Source: Acidobacteriota bacterium
GTDB lineage: Bacteria; Acidobacteriota; Terriglobia; Terriglobales; Acidobacteriaceae
DNA length: 64,000 nucleotides
Reading direction: 5' to 3'
Assembly (NCBI GenBank): GCA_021846985.1
Contig: JAJZVX010000013.1
Span: forward strand, 1-64,000
This document shows positions 15,460 through 25,109 of this stretch, in pieces. The notes below the pieces were generated by a model. That model was not told where the DNA came from. It did no database searches and saw nothing but the letters and a program-made list of their open reading frames with translations. Both the position numbers and the translations under genes were made by a program. Every line of letters begins with the position of its first letter. Within the stretch, counting starts at the first letter, position 1.

Positions 15460-18006
15460 ATGACAAAAGACTCCGAACCCCGCAAACGGAACATCAAGCG
15501 CCTCTGGCTGGCTTTTGCCGCCTTGCTCGCTCTGGTTGCCGCCCTTGTTGTTCCGCCCCTGGTCAACGTGAACCGCTACCGCGGCCGGATCACAGGCCTC
15601 ATGTCGTCTTCTCTCGGCCGTCCCGTACGTCTCTCCTCGGTGGGCGTGCGCCTGCTCCCCTGGCCCGCCTTCGTCCTCACCGGCCTCACCGTCGAGGAAG
15701 ACCCCGCCTACGGCGCCGAGCCCATTCTTCACGCCAACTCCGTCACCGCCTCGATCCGTCTCCTCTCGCTCTGGCGCGGCCGCCTCGAAATCGGCTCCAT
15801 CAGCGTCGATGAAGCCAGCCTCAACCTCGTCCGCACGTCCGCCGGCCACTGGAATCTCGACTCGCTCTTTCGCTCCGTAGCCGCCGCCAAATCCGGACCT
15901 GCCGCCGCCGCTGCCACCTCTCGGCAGCTGCCTTCGATTGACGCCACCAACTCCCGCATCAACATCAAAATCGGCGTTGAAAAGCTCCCCTTTTCTCTCC
16001 TCTCCACCGACCTTTCCTTCTGGCAGCCCGATCCCGGCCAGTGGCGTCTTCGCCTCCGCGGCCAGCCTGCCCGTACCGATCTTAGTCTCGATATGGCCGA
16101 CACCGGCATCGTCCGCCTTGAGGCCCGCGGCCAACGCGCTCCCGAGCTTCGTCGCATGCCCGTCCACATCGACCTCGAATGGCGCGAGGCCCAGTTCGGT
16201 CAGCTCAGCCGCCTTCTTCTCGGCGCCGATCCCGGCTGGCGCGGCAACCTCACCGGCCAGTTCAGCCTCGACGGCACCCCCAATGCCGCCCAGATCCGCA
16301 CCCGCCTCCGCGCCGAAGGCGTGCACCGCGCCGAGTTCGCCCCTGCCGAGGCCCTCGACTTCGACGCCAACTGCTCCTTCCTCTATCGCTACACCGCGCG
16401 CTCTCTCGAAAACCTCGCCTGCGACTCGCCTCTAGGCCAGGGTCACATCCACATCGAGGGCAGCCTGCCCCCTGGAACCACGCCGCCCCACCTCTCCGTT
16501 GCTCTCGACCGCATCCCCGTCGAGGCGGGCCTCGATCTTCTCCGCACCATCCGCAGCGGCTTCGGCACCGGCCTTCAAGCCAGCGGAGCCATCTCCGGAT
16601 CTCTCGTCTACGCCGAGACTGCCGCGACGCCTCTCAAGCCCGCTCCGGCCAGAAGACACGCCCCTCCCGGCAAAGCTCCCGCCGGTCCCCTCTCCGGCAG
16701 CCTCGCCATTGAGGGCTTCCAACTCAGCGGTGGTACGCTCTCTGCACCCATTCGCCTGCCGCGCACCGTCTTCGAGCCCGTGACCGCCCCGCCTGGCCAG
16801 CCCCAAGCCCTCGCCGCCACGGTTTCCATCCCCGGCGATGGAGGCCCCCTTACCGTTACCACTCGCCTTGCTCTCTCCGGCTACCAGCTCTCCGTCCGGG
16901 GCCAGGCGGCCATGGCCCGCGCGCACGAACTGGCTCGCGTCGGCGATATCAAGGACGCCCCCCTTCTCGACAACCTTGCCGGAGGCCCCCTCACAATCGA
17001 TCTGACCGCAGAAGGGCCTTGGCTCCCTGTTCCCTGGTCCGCCTACAGCAACGTCCCCTTTGCCGGCCCCATGCCTCCGCTGGGTGGTTATCCCCCCCTC
17101 GTCCTGCGCTTCGATGGAACCGTCACCCTTCACAACGCCACATGGAAAGCCCCCTACCTCAACAATCCCGTCGAGATCGCTCAGGCCACCCTCCACCTGG
17201 GCCAGGACGAGCTCCGCTGGAACCCCATCGCCTTTGCCTACGGCCCTGTCAAGGGAACCGCAAGCCTTGTTCTTCCCGAAGACTGTGGTCTCGTCGAGTC
17301 CTGCGTTCCCCACTTCGCCCTTCAGTTTGATCAGCTTGACGCCGAAGCCCTGCAAGCCGCGATCTTAGGCGCGCGCCGGCGCGATACGCTTCTCTCCACG
17401 CTGCTGGCTCGCCTGCGCCTCTCCTCGCCCCCTGTCTGGCCGCGGACTGAAGGCGTTGTCTCCGCTGGCTCCCTCCTTCTCGGCCCCGTTACGCTGCACG
17501 GCGTCTCCGCGGCTCTCCGCACCACCGCTTCTGGAGTCCAGATCGCCAGCCTCGACGCAGCTCTCCTCGGCGGCCGTCTCCATGCCTCCGGTACCATCGA
17601 GCCCGGCGACAAGCCCGCCTACACCTTCAAGGCCGATTTTGAAGCTCTCAGACCGGCCGACGTCGGCCGTCTCCTCGGTCTCCGCGCCTCGGGTAAATCC
17701 ATCGACGCAGGCGGCAAAATCCAGGTCTCTGGCTACACCGCCCAGGATCTCGCCGCCTCCGTCTCCGGTTCTTTCCATTTCGACTGGCGCCACGGCGCCA
17801 TTGCCGCCTCCGGCCCAGACGCCGTTCCTCCATCCCTCGTCCGCTTCGACCGTTGGACCGGTGACGCTTCCATCGGCAACGGCGCTGTCGCCATCCGCCA
17901 GGATCTCGTCCAGCGGGACGCACGCAAACAAGCCGTCGAGGCCACCCTCCGCTTCGCCGCACCCCTCCGGCTCACCTTTCCCAATCAGCCGCCCATGAAG
18001 CGCTGA
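15460..18006 (+). CDS. AsmA-like large envelope protein
   Basis: This is an 848-residue protein from the ATG at 15460 (MTKDSEPRKRNIKRLWLAF). A single N-terminal membrane helix (about 13-35) is followed by an AsmA N-terminal pattern (VNVNRYRGRITGLMSSSLGR then LLPWPAFVLTGLTV) and a long, beta-rich periplasmic part. AsmA-family proteins bridge the periplasm and are linked to outer-membrane lipid homeostasis. It sits downstream of the two signal peptidases in the same orientation. Family assignment rests on the N-terminus and overall architecture. Confidence 0.75.
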   Translation: MTKDSEPRKRNIKRLWLAFAALLALVAALVVPPLVNVNRYRGRITGLMSSSLGRPVRLSSVGVRLLPWPAFVLTGLTVEEDPAYGAEPILHANSVTASIRLLSLWRGRLEIGSISVDEASLNLVRTSAGHWNLDSLFRSVAAAKSGPAAAAATSRQLPSIDATNSRINIKIGVEKLPFSLLSTDLSFWQPDPGQWRLRLRGQPARTDLSLDMADTGIVRLEARGQRAPELRRMPVHIDLEWREAQFGQLSRLLLGADPGWRGNLTGQFSLDGTPNAAQIRTRLRAEGVHRAEFAPAEALDFDANCSFLYRYTARSLENLACDSPLGQGHIHIEGSLPPGTTPPHLSVALDRIPVEAGLDLLRTIRSGFGTGLQASGAISGSLVYAETAATPLKPAPARRHAPPGKAPAGPLSGSLAIEGFQLSGGTLSAPIRLPRTVFEPVTAPPGQPQALAATVSIPGDGGPLTVTTRLALSGYQLSVRGQAAMARAHELARVGDIKDAPLLDNLAGGPLTIDLTAEGPWLPVPWSAYSNVPFAGPMPPLGGYPPLVLRFDGTVTLHNATWKAPYLNNPVEIAQATLHLGQDELRWNPIAFAYGPVKGTASLVLPEDCGLVESCVPHFALQFDQLDAEALQAAILGARRRDTLLSTLLARLRLSSPPVWPRTEGVVSAGSLLLGPVTLHGVSAALRTTASGVQIASLDAALLGGRLHASGTIEPGDKPAYTFKADFEALRPADVGRLLGLRASGKSIDAGGKIQVSGYTAQDLAASVSGSFHFDWRHGAIAASGPDAVPPSLVRFDRWTGDASIGNGAVAIRQDLVQRDARKQAVEATLRFAAPLRLTFPNQPPMKR

Positions 18007-18183
18007 TGCGTTTCCCGCCGCGAAGCTGCCCAGACGGAAGCAAGCCGGCTGATGCGCCCGGAAGGAAGCTCCGGCAAAGCTCCGGGCAGAGGCAAAGACC
18101 TCCTGCGTGCGGATGCCTCTGTTGCGCCTACCGCCGGCCTCGCGCCGTCCGGACTTCCCAAACCTGCCCGCTACAATCGAGAC

Positions 18184-18873
18184 ATGGCCTCATCCGTAGC
18201 TCCTACCCCGGTTCAGATTCGCTGTCAGGGCGTCCTCTTCGACATGGACGGCATCCTCATCTCCTCGCTTGAGTCCGTCGAGCGCGCCTGGAGAAGATGG
18301 GCCATTCTGCGCGGCGTCGATCCCGATGATGCCTGCCAGGCCGCCCACGGCTGCCGCGCCTTTGACACCTTCGCCCGTCTTCGGCCCGATCTCGATCCCC
18401 GTGAGGAGATCGAGATTCTCGAAGCATCCGAGCTCACCGACCACGCCGATGTGCATGCGCTGCCCGGCGCCATAGAATTGCTCGGATCCCTTCCCATCCA
18501 CCGCTGGGCCGTGGTTACCAGCGCCAGCGAGCGCGTCGCCCGGGTCCGCCTTGCCGCCGGCCGCATCCCCGCCCCCAGCCATATGGTCGTGGCAGAGATG
18601 GTGGCTCAGGGCAAACCGCATCCCGATCCCTACCTCGCCGGCGCGGCCTTGCTCGGCTTCCCGCCGCAGGAGTGCGTCGTCTTCGAGGATTCGGCCTCCG
18701 GAGTCCGGGCCGGCCGCGCCGCCGGATGCACCGTCGTCGCCACCACTTTTTCCCACCCCATAGACTCCCTTGGCCCCGCCCATTACCTCGTCACCGACCT
18801 GACCGGCGTAGCTGTCTCCCCGCTCCCCGGCGGCCAGGGCATCACCCTCACTTTCGCCCCGCTGCCAGGCTAG
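18184..18873 (+). CDS. HAD-superfamily sugar-phosphate or glycerol-phosphate phosphatase
   Basis: This is a 229-residue protein from the ATG at 18184. Motif I FDMDG (19-23; nucleophile D20, acid D22), motif II VVTSAS, motif III lysine in GKPHPDPY and motif IV FEDSASGV are all present. The cap insertion after motif I fits the phosphoglycolate phosphatase/beta-phosphoglucomutase group of phosphatases. The LPGA...GSLP spacing resembles yeast-type glycerol-3-phosphatase. Substrate cannot be read from sequence. It ends 17 bp from the convergent carbonic anhydrase gene. Confidence 0.85.
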   Translation: MASSVAPTPVQIRCQGVLFDMDGILISSLESVERAWRRWAILRGVDPDDACQAAHGCRAFDTFARLRPDLDPREEIEILEASELTDHADVHALPGAIELLGSLPIHRWAVVTSASERVARVRLAAGRIPAPSHMVVAEMVAQGKPHPDPYLAGAALLGFPPQECVVFEDSASGVRAGRAAGCTVVATTFSHPIDSLGPAHYLVTDLTGVAVSPLPGGQGITLTFAPLPG

Positions 18874-18890
18874 TCTTTCTGTTCCCTGTC

Positions 18891-19637
18891 TTATTCGTGC
18901 GCTTCGATCTTCCGCTTGTGCAAGTCTTGCAGCGGCCTTGTGTTCATCGGGTAGATCGCCCCGAATGTCTGCAACTGATCCCGGCTGATGCTCAGTTCCT
19001 GTTCAAATACATACCACCGTACCCCCTCTGTACATGGCGGCGCCGTCAGCGAGCCCATGTACGTCCAGTAGCTGCGATCGTCGGGCAGCAGCCCTCCCGG
19101 ATTCACCATGTCGGTGATCTTCTCGGTTTGCCCGGGCTTCGTGGGCAGGTGCGCCCACAGCGTAGCCAGCGTCGCGTTCGGGTAGCCCCTGTCTTCGCTC
19201 AGCCGCACTGCCAGCACCGCCAGCTTTCCGTCCGCGCTCCTGTGCACCAGCTGGATGTCCATATCCGACAGCTTGCCCCGCACCGACTCCTCCGACGGAT
19301 GATGAAAGTGAAATTGGATCAGGTCGTACCGCACCCCGCCGGCCACAATGTAGCTGCCCGGATTCACCTGCACCACCACCGTGTGCCCGTCATTCTCCAT
19401 TGTTACCGGCCCCGCCAGGTAATGAAACTCAATCGGCTTCAACGAGACGTTCAAGGTTGCCCTGCGAATGTCCACCGGAGACTGTTCCTGACCCGCCTTG
19501 CACGTCCGGTACGCCGGATCCAGCTTGCCCCAGCGCAAGGGGCCATCATCGCCTCTGTAGCTCCAGGGAGCCGCCGTCTGGGCGGAGGCAACGGAAGCAA
19601 CGCACAACGCAATCACGGCAAATACACTACCTCGCAT
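18891..19637 (-). CDS. Alpha-class carbonic anhydrase, periplasmic
   Basis: This is a 248-residue protein. The signal peptide is at 1-19 (ending ASVASA). Zinc ligands are H110 and H112 in QFHFHHPSEE and H132 in MDIQLVHRS, the alpha-class pattern. EQSPVDI (about 51-57) and GSLTAPPCTEGVRW near 195-208 are further signatures. It interconverts CO2 and bicarbonate in the periplasm. It follows metK on the same strand but is separated from it by a terminator, so it likely has its own promoter. Confidence 0.93.
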   Translation of the reverse strand: MRGSVFAVIALCVASVASAQTAAPWSYRGDDGPLRWGKLDPAYRTCKAGQEQSPVDIRRATLNVSLKPIEFHYLAGPVTMENDGHTVVVQVNPGSYIVAGGVRYDLIQFHFHHPSEESVRGKLSDMDIQLVHRSADGKLAVLAVRLSEDRGYPNATLATLWAHLPTKPGQTEKITDMVNPGGLLPDDRSYWTYMGSLTAPPCTEGVRWYVFEQELSISRDQLQTFGAIYPMNTRPLQDLHKRKIEAHE

Positions 19638-19704
19638 TGATTACTCTCCGTTTGGTTTGGCTTCTTCTTGTCCTGGAAAATTCTATTGCATTCACGTTGC
19701 GCCC

Positions 19705-19740
19705 GAAAAAAGAATGGGACCCTTCCTCGGAAGAGTCCCA
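19705..19740 (-). terminator. Rho-independent terminator of metK
   Basis: On the minus strand a TGGGAC...GTCCCA stem with an inner CTTC/GAAG extension is followed by TTCTTTTTT. It lies about 30 bp after the metK stop and before the carbonic anhydrase gene. Confidence 0.8.
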
Positions 19741-19769
19741 TCTGGTTTTCTGGGGCGCGCACCGCTGCC

Positions 19770-20954
19770 TTACTTGGCGGCCGCTGTCTTCAACCCCGCC
19801 TGCTCGGCCAGCGCCGCAGCCTTGTCCGTCGCTTCCCAGGTGAACTCCGGCTCGCTGCGCCCAAAGTGTCCATAGGCCGCCGTCTTCTGGTAGATCGGCC
19901 GCCGCAGGTTCAGCGTTTCGATGATCGCCTTCGGCGTCAACTGGAAGTTCTTCCTGACCAGCGACGTCAGCTTTGCCGCGCTCTGCTTTCCTGTCCCGAA
20001 GGTGTCGATCAGGACGCTCACCGGCTCGGCCACGCCGATCGCATAGGCCAGTTGCACTTCCGCCTTCTCTGCCAAGCCTGCGGCCACAATGTTCTTGGCA
20101 ATGTAACGCGCCATGTACGCCGCCGAGCGGTCCACCTTCGTCGGATCCTTGCCGCTGAAGGCACCGCCGCCATGCCGTCCCATGCCGCCGTAGGTGTCCA
20201 CAATAATCTTCCGGCCCGTCAAGCCCGTGTCGCCCATCGGACCGCCGATCACGAACCGCCCCGTCGGGTTGATGTGATACTTGGTGTGCTCGTCCAGCCA
20301 CTTGGCCGGCAGAACCGCCTGGATCACGTGCTTGAGAACGTCGGCGTGCAACTCCTCGTTGGTCACGCTTTCCGCGTGCTGGCTCGAAATCACCACCGCG
20401 TCGATGCGCGCCGGCTTCCCGTGCTCGTCGTACTCCACCGTCACCTGGCTCTTGCCGTCGGGGCGCAGATAGGGGAGTTTGCCGTTCTTCCGCACCGTCG
20501 TCAACTGCCGGCACAGCTTGTGCGCCAATGAGATCGGCGCCGGCATCAACTCCGGCGTCTCGTTCGATGCGTAGCCGAACATCATGCCCTGGTCGCCCGC
20601 GCCCCCCGTGTCCACGCCCTGCGCAATGTCGCCCGACTGCTTGTTGATGCTGGAAAGCACCGCGCAGGTGTTCGAGTCAAATCCGTACAGCGCGTTGTCG
20701 TAGCCGATGGAGGCCACCACGCCCCGCACCAGGTTCTGGAAGTCCACATATGCCTTGGTCGTGATCTCGCCGGCGATCATCACCAGCCCAGTCGCCGTCA
20801 GCGTCTCCGCCGCCACCCGGCTGTAAGGATCCTGCTCCAGACACGCATCCAGAATCGTATCCGACACCTGGTCGGCTATCTTGTCCGGATGACCCTCGGT
20901 CACCGACTCAGAGGTAAACAAAAAACGGTCGCTCAACTTCGCATTCCTCCCCAT
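19770..20954 (-). CDS. metK: S-adenosylmethionine synthase
   Basis: This is a 394-residue protein, the usual length. Motifs are [12 protein letters not shown] near the N-terminus (ATP site), the signature [13 protein letters not shown] (about 116-128) and the glycine-rich loop [19 protein letters not shown]. It makes SAM from methionine and ATP, supplying methyl donor for example to the Mod methyltransferase in the island. The start is supported by a purine-rich GGGGAGGAA just upstream. No SAM riboswitch was recognised in the 256 bp before it. Confidence 0.97.
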   Translation of the reverse strand: MGRNAKLSDRFLFTSESVTEGHPDKIADQVSDTILDACLEQDPYSRVAAETLTATGLVMIAGEITTKAYVDFQNLVRGVVASIGYDNALYGFDSNTCAVLSSINKQSGDIAQGVDTGGAGDQGMMFGYASNETPELMPAPISLAHKLCRQLTTVRKNGKLPYLRPDGKSQVTVEYDEHGKPARIDAVVISSQHAESVTNEELHADVLKHVIQAVLPAKWLDEHTKYHINPTGRFVIGGPMGDTGLTGRKIIVDTYGGMGRHGGGAFSGKDPTKVDRSAAYMARYIAKNIVAAGLAEKAEVQLAYAIGVAEPVSVLIDTFGTGKQSAAKLTSLVRKNFQLTPKAIIETLNLRRPIYQKTAAYGHFGRSEPEFTWEATDKAAALAEQAGLKTAAAK

Positions 20955-21210
20955 TGAAGGGCTTCATCGTTGGTGGCCTGCCGCAATGGCCGCTTCACTC
21001 CGGAAGAGCGGCCAGAAGCGCCGCTTCTACCTCTTCCACATGCATCGGGACACGCCATTCACGCCCACGGCCTCGGCCGGGCGCCTGTCTTCTTATGGTA
21101 ATTGTGCCCGGCAGGCCCGCGCAAAGTCTTCCACCGAACGGCGCTTCCCGGCCTCCCAAAGGCGATTCCAGCGGCTTGAAACGCAAATCCGCGTGCCTTG
21201 GGCGCCCGCT

Positions 21211-21741
21211 TCACCGGTTCAGCCAAGCCACTACGCGGTCCCAAACGCCGCCCACCCACGTGAAAAAGCCGCGCAGCGCGTCTGAAACCTCTTTCACCGG
21301 CAGCAGTGTGGGCCAATAGCCCGCCCGCAGTCCGTAGTATCGCACCGCAACATACCCGGCCGCGGCCACCACGGCCACCAGCAGCATCGCGCCTGCCCAA
21401 CGCCAGCGGATCTCCACGGCTTCCCGCCGCAGAATCCGCGCCTTGCCCACGTTCGAAGCAAATGCGATCCAGTTCCGGTCGTCCTCGATCAGTTGACCGC
21501 TTGCCGAGTACGCCTTCAGAAACCGCTGCATCCAGTCTTCCTGGTCCAGCCCCACGGCGTCGGCGTAGCTCCGCACAATCCCCTTGCTCAGAATTCCGCC
21601 TGGCAACTGGCGAAACTTCTCCTGCTCCAGCGCAATCAAATGGCGCCGGCTGATCTTGGTGACCGCCGTGATCTCTTCCAGCGAGATGCCGCGAGCCAGC
21701 CGCTCCATTCGCAGGTCTTCACCAAAGTTTCCCATCGCCAA
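21211..21741 (-). CDS. RodZ-like membrane protein with N-terminal HTH
   Basis: This is a 176-residue protein. An Xre-type HTH of the RodZ/HTH_25 kind spans about 1-75 (LRMERLARGISLEEITAVTKIS, then GILSKGIVRSYADAVGLD). One membrane helix lies at about 113-133, with a short C-terminal tail. RodZ links the MreB cytoskeleton to cell-wall synthesis, but this protein lacks the long periplasmic RodZ domain, so the precise role is uncertain. It precedes metK on the same strand by 256 bp. Confidence 0.7.
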   Translation of the reverse strand: MAMGNFGEDLRMERLARGISLEEITAVTKISRRHLIALEQEKFRQLPGGILSKGIVRSYADAVGLDQEDWMQRFLKAYSASGQLIEDDRNWIAFASNVGKARILRREAVEIRWRWAGAMLLVAVVAAAGYVAVRYYGLRAGYWPTLLPVKEVSDALRGFFTWVGGVWDRVVAWLNR

Positions 21742-21962
21742 CCAATGAGCAGGGGGAGGTTGCTCTCTGAGATCTCAACCACAACAATAAACCGCGCTTA
21801 GCACGCCGTCAAAGGCCCGCGCCGCCTTTGTTTCTCTTTCATCAACCCCTCGCCGCCCTGCGCCTCGGCGCTTCCTTCCTGCGCCCCGGCCCGGTTGCTG
21901 TTACCCTTGAAAAGGTAGGTTCGGATGCTGGCACATGCCTCCGCCCGGGCCATGACCCTCAC

Positions 21963-23066
21963 ATGAACAAACTCGTTCTCGCCAACCTTCTCCATCGCCC
22001 CCTGCGCTCCCTCATCAGCGTCTTCGCCGTAGCCATTGAAGTGGTCATGATCCTCTCCATCGTTGCCATCTTCATGGGCATGCTCGACGATACGAAGGAC
22101 CGCACCAACGGCATTGGCGCCGATCTCGTCGTCAGCCCCTCCAACGCCAGTTTCATGAACGGCGTCAGCGGCGCTTCCATGAACGCCAAACTGGCCGGCT
22201 TCCTCGCCAAACTGCCCCATGTCGCCGTTGCCGCGCCCGTGATCTCCAACTTCTCCATGTCCGGATCGGTGGAAGTCCTCTATGGCATCGATTACAAAAG
22301 CTACAACGCCCTCAAGCCCTTCGTCTTCCTTGCCGGCGGGCCCTTCCAAGGCCCCTACGACATGATCGTTGACGATGTCTTCGCCGGCACCGGCACCGGC
22401 CATCATCTGGGAGAGTCCATCCGCATCCTCAACCACCCCTTCCGCATCTGCGGCATCGTCGAAAGCGGCAAGGGCGGACGAAAGCTCATTCCCATCGAAA
22501 CCATGGCCGAGCTCACCGGCTCCGATGGCAAGGCCTCCGTCATCTACATCAAGGCAGACAATCCCGCCAATGACCAGGTCATCATGAGAGAAATCCACGC
22601 CGCCCGCGGGCTCCAGGACTACCGCGTCCAGACCATAGCCGACATCATCTCTCTCTACACGCCCTCCCGCATCCCCGGCTTCAATCTCGCTCTCAATGTC
22701 GTTATCTCCATCGCCGTTATTGTCGGCTTCCTTGTGATCTTCCAGTCCATGTACACGGCCGTTCTCGAGCGCACGCGCGAAATCGGCATTCTCAAGTCCC
22801 TCGGTTGTTCCCGGCTCACCATTGTCAGCGTCGTACTGCGCGAAACCGCCGTTCTCGCCGTCGCCGGGGTGCTGCTGGGCATCGTTGCCACCTACGGCGT
22901 GCGCGAGCTGCTCCACCTCAAATTCGCCACCTTCAGCTTTGAAATGACCGCTGCCTGGATGGTCAAAGGCACCCTTATAGCCTTCACCGGAGCGCTCGGC
23001 GGCGCTCTTTATCCCTCCTGGATGGCCTCCCGCAAAGACCCCATCGACGCCCTCGCCTACGAATAA
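21963..23066 (+). CDS. FtsX/MacB-type ABC transporter permease
   Basis: This is a 367-residue protein from the ATG at 21963 (MNKLVLANLLHRPLRSLISV). One N-terminal membrane helix (about 15-40), a periplasmic MacB-core-like domain (45-225), and three C-terminal helices including the FtsX segment VLERTREIGILKSLGCSR give the standard layout. MacB/LolE-like permeases move lipoproteins or other envelope substrates with mechanical force from an ATPase. No ATP-binding partner gene lies next to it, which is unusual; it must be encoded elsewhere. Confidence 0.85.
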   Translation: MNKLVLANLLHRPLRSLISVFAVAIEVVMILSIVAIFMGMLDDTKDRTNGIGADLVVSPSNASFMNGVSGASMNAKLAGFLAKLPHVAVAAPVISNFSMSGSVEVLYGIDYKSYNALKPFVFLAGGPFQGPYDMIVDDVFAGTGTGHHLGESIRILNHPFRICGIVESGKGGRKLIPIETMAELTGSDGKASVIYIKADNPANDQVIMREIHAARGLQDYRVQTIADIISLYTPSRIPGFNLALNVVISIAVIVGFLVIFQSMYTAVLERTREIGILKSLGCSRLTIVSVVLRETAVLAVAGVLLGIVATYGVRELLHLKFATFSFEMTAAWMVKGTLIAFTGALGGALYPSWMASRKDPIDALAYE

Positions 23067-23071
23067 AGCGC

Positions 23072-23119
23072 GCACGCAGCGCGGGCCGCGGCAAGTATGC
23101 CGCGGCCCGCGCTGCGTGC
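23072..23119. terminator. Perfect 22 bp hairpin between convergent genes
   Basis: The arms 23072-23093 and 23098-23119 are exactly complementary with a 4-nt loop (AGTA). It lies 5 bp after the permease stop and 13 bp before the stop of the convergent hydrolase gene, so it probably ends transcription from both sides. There is no T-tract. Confidence 0.75.
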
Positions 23120-23132
23120 CCCCCGTCTCCGC

Positions 23133-24479
23133 TCAGATCCTTACCAGTTCCGTGATCCCCCGCGACGCCAGGTACGTCTTGTCGCTGGCCCGGCTCTCGA
23201 TCACGATCTGCGGCGTTTTGCCCTGCTCAACCAGATGCATGTACGGCGTGGCATATTTCCAGTCCGCCGGATAGGCCTTGGTCTGCAAGCCCGCGTCGGG
23301 AATCACCAGCGCCAGCGGCCGCGGCGCCGTCGCCGCAGGACTCTTCCTCAGTTCCGCCGCCAGTTCCGCGAACTTCCGCCCCAGCGGCTTCGGCCGGTTG
23401 TTCAGATCCAGCAGACCCAGGTTGTACTCCAGGGCGTTGAAATCCTTGATCCCCGGGTCGATATCGTGCGTGCACCACCAGGTGATGCCCCATGCTTTCC
23501 CCGTGGCGGCGATGTTCCGTATCGCGTGCTCCATGAACTCCGGCTTGTACGCTTCCGGCATCCAGCCGTTGGCCACGCCAATCTCTTCCACCCATACCTT
23601 GCGCTTCAGGTCCGTTTGATACGCCGCTCCCAGCTCGATCATGTAGTCGGCCAGGTGCAGCGACGCCGGATCGTTGTATTTGTACCGCTCCAGCACGCCG
23701 GTGAAATAAATGTACGAGTGCATCACCGTGGCGCTGCCCTGGGTGGCCAGGTTCCGGCGCGTAAACCCGAAGTCCGCAAACCAGTGCGAGTCGTCGGCGC
23801 CGTTCACGTGGAACTTGCCCGGTGCAATCTGCTCGCAGTAGCCCAGAATCTCCGTCGTCCATGCATCCGCCTGCGCCGGCGTGGCCGGATTGTTGATTGC
23901 CTGCAGTACGCCCAGCTCGTTGCCGATGTCGAAGCCCATAAACCGCTTGTGGTTCCCCACTGTCTCCACAATCCTGCTGAACAGAAGCTTCTCCGCTTCG
24001 ATCACCCGCCGCGAGGTAAACATGTTCCAGTCCTCGCCTTTTTCCGGCCGCGCCACCGGCATCACCCACGCCGGCAGATACGACAACCCGCTCATCCACC
24101 CGTTCAGCACCGTAATCTCTACATCCAGACCCGCCCGGTCCGCGGCATCCAGCAGCCCGCGCAGGTTCTCAAGGCTCCGCTGGCTCACCGTCGAGATTCC
24201 CGGCTCGAAAAACGGCCACAGCAACTGAATCCGGATGTGATCCAGTCCCAACCCGGCCACGCCTTCCAGATCCTCCGCCACGGCCCGCTGGTCCCAGTCA
24301 AGCCAGCAGTACCACCACCGCTTCCGCGGCGTGTAATTGGCCCCGAAACGCAGCACCTGCTTCGGCTCGGCCTCCGCCATCGCGCTGCCCGCCAGACCCG
24401 TTCCGGCCGCCAGCACGGCCGCCGATCCCAGCGCCCCCGCCTTTACAAAACTGCGTCTCGTAATCTTCGCCGCATCCAT
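23133..24479 (-). CDS. Exported glycoside hydrolase, GH5/cellulase-like
   Basis: This is a 448-residue protein. A Tat signal (ITRRSFVKAG, 6-15, then a hydrophobic stretch) directs folded export. The (beta/alpha)8 barrel shows a Asn-Glu pair GFDIGNELG (E188 as acid/base) and a second Glu in VWVEEIGVANG (E298/E299 as nucleophile), the clan GH-A arrangement. It likely acts on a beta-linked plant or microbial polysaccharide; the substrate is unknown. The gene ends at the shared hairpin with the permease. Confidence 0.75.
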   Translation of the reverse strand: MDAAKITRRSFVKAGALGSAAVLAAGTGLAGSAMAEAEPKQVLRFGANYTPRKRWWYCWLDWDQRAVAEDLEGVAGLGLDHIRIQLLWPFFEPGISTVSQRSLENLRGLLDAADRAGLDVEITVLNGWMSGLSYLPAWVMPVARPEKGEDWNMFTSRRVIEAEKLLFSRIVETVGNHKRFMGFDIGNELGVLQAINNPATPAQADAWTTEILGYCEQIAPGKFHVNGADDSHWFADFGFTRRNLATQGSATVMHSYIYFTGVLERYKYNDPASLHLADYMIELGAAYQTDLKRKVWVEEIGVANGWMPEAYKPEFMEHAIRNIAATGKAWGITWWCTHDIDPGIKDFNALEYNLGLLDLNNRPKPLGRKFAELAAELRKSPAATAPRPLALVIPDAGLQTKAYPADWKYATPYMHLVEQGKTPQIVIESRASDKTYLASRGITELVRI

Positions 24480-24694
24480 GGTTCCGCTCCTTTCCGTGGT
24501 TGTATTTCTCTCCCACTTTACGCCGTTCTCGCCGCGCGGCCTGCTCCTGCGCCGCGGAACGCATGTTCCCCTTCACCTGCGGCGCGAAAAGGCTTGCAAT
24601 CCGTGCGCACCTGTGTTAACTGTTAGGTCAATAATCACTTCATTGCTACCGGAAAAGTAAACCAGGGCGGCAATCGAACAGGATCCCTATCGTG

Positions 24695-25042
24695 ATGAAC
24701 ATCGGCACCACCATCCGCGCCCATCGCCTCCAGAAAGGCCTCTCCCAGGGAGACATCGAAAAAAGAACCGGTCTCCTCCGCTGCTATCTCTCCCGCGTCG
24801 AAAACGGACACACGGTTCCCTCTCTCGATACCCTTTCCAAAATCGCCTTGGCGCTGGACCTGCCCATTGCGCAGTTCTTTGCCGACGACTCGCTCAGCCG
24901 GCAACTCAACCGCCAGAATCTCTCCGACGAAGAGCTTCGCTTCCTCACCCAGATCCGCCGTTACTCCGCCAACCTCAACGAAAGCGACCGCAAGTTGCTC
25001 CTCGCCATGGTCAAGAAATTCGCCTCCACCGCCGTGCGCTGA
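24695..25042 (+). CDS. Xre-family transcriptional regulator
   Basis: This is a 115-residue protein (a GTG one codon earlier is possible). The HTH spans about 5-60 (IRAHRLQKGLSQGDIEKRTG, then YLSRVENGHTVPSLDTLSKI). A short helical C-terminal part (70-110) probably dimerises. Target genes are not evident; it stands alone between the hydrolase gene (divergent) and an aldo/keto reductase gene (convergent). Confidence 0.8.
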   Translation: MNIGTTIRAHRLQKGLSQGDIEKRTGLLRCYLSRVENGHTVPSLDTLSKIALALDLPIAQFFADDSLSRQLNRQNLSDEELRFLTQIRRYSANLNESDRKLLLAMVKKFASTAVR

Positions 25043-25050
25043 GCTCCATG

Positions 25051-25090
25051 AAGAGAGAAGGGCGCGGTCGTGGCCGCGCCCTTCTCTCTT
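25051..25090. terminator. Perfect 17 bp hairpin between convergent genes
   Basis: The arms 25051-25067 and 25074-25090 are exactly complementary with a 6-nt loop (TCGTGG). It sits between the Xre regulator (ends 25042) and the aldo/keto reductase (ends 25110), so it is a likely bidirectional terminator. There is no T-tract. Confidence 0.75.
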
Positions 25091-25109
25091 GCGCACAATT
25101 CCTCGCTTT

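Noticed and set aside
21797-23075. Long minus-strand frame opposite the permease gene
   Set aside because: It is very rich in Gly/Asp/Glu, as expected from the complement of a high-GC gene; the plus-strand product has clear membrane helices and an FtsX motif.
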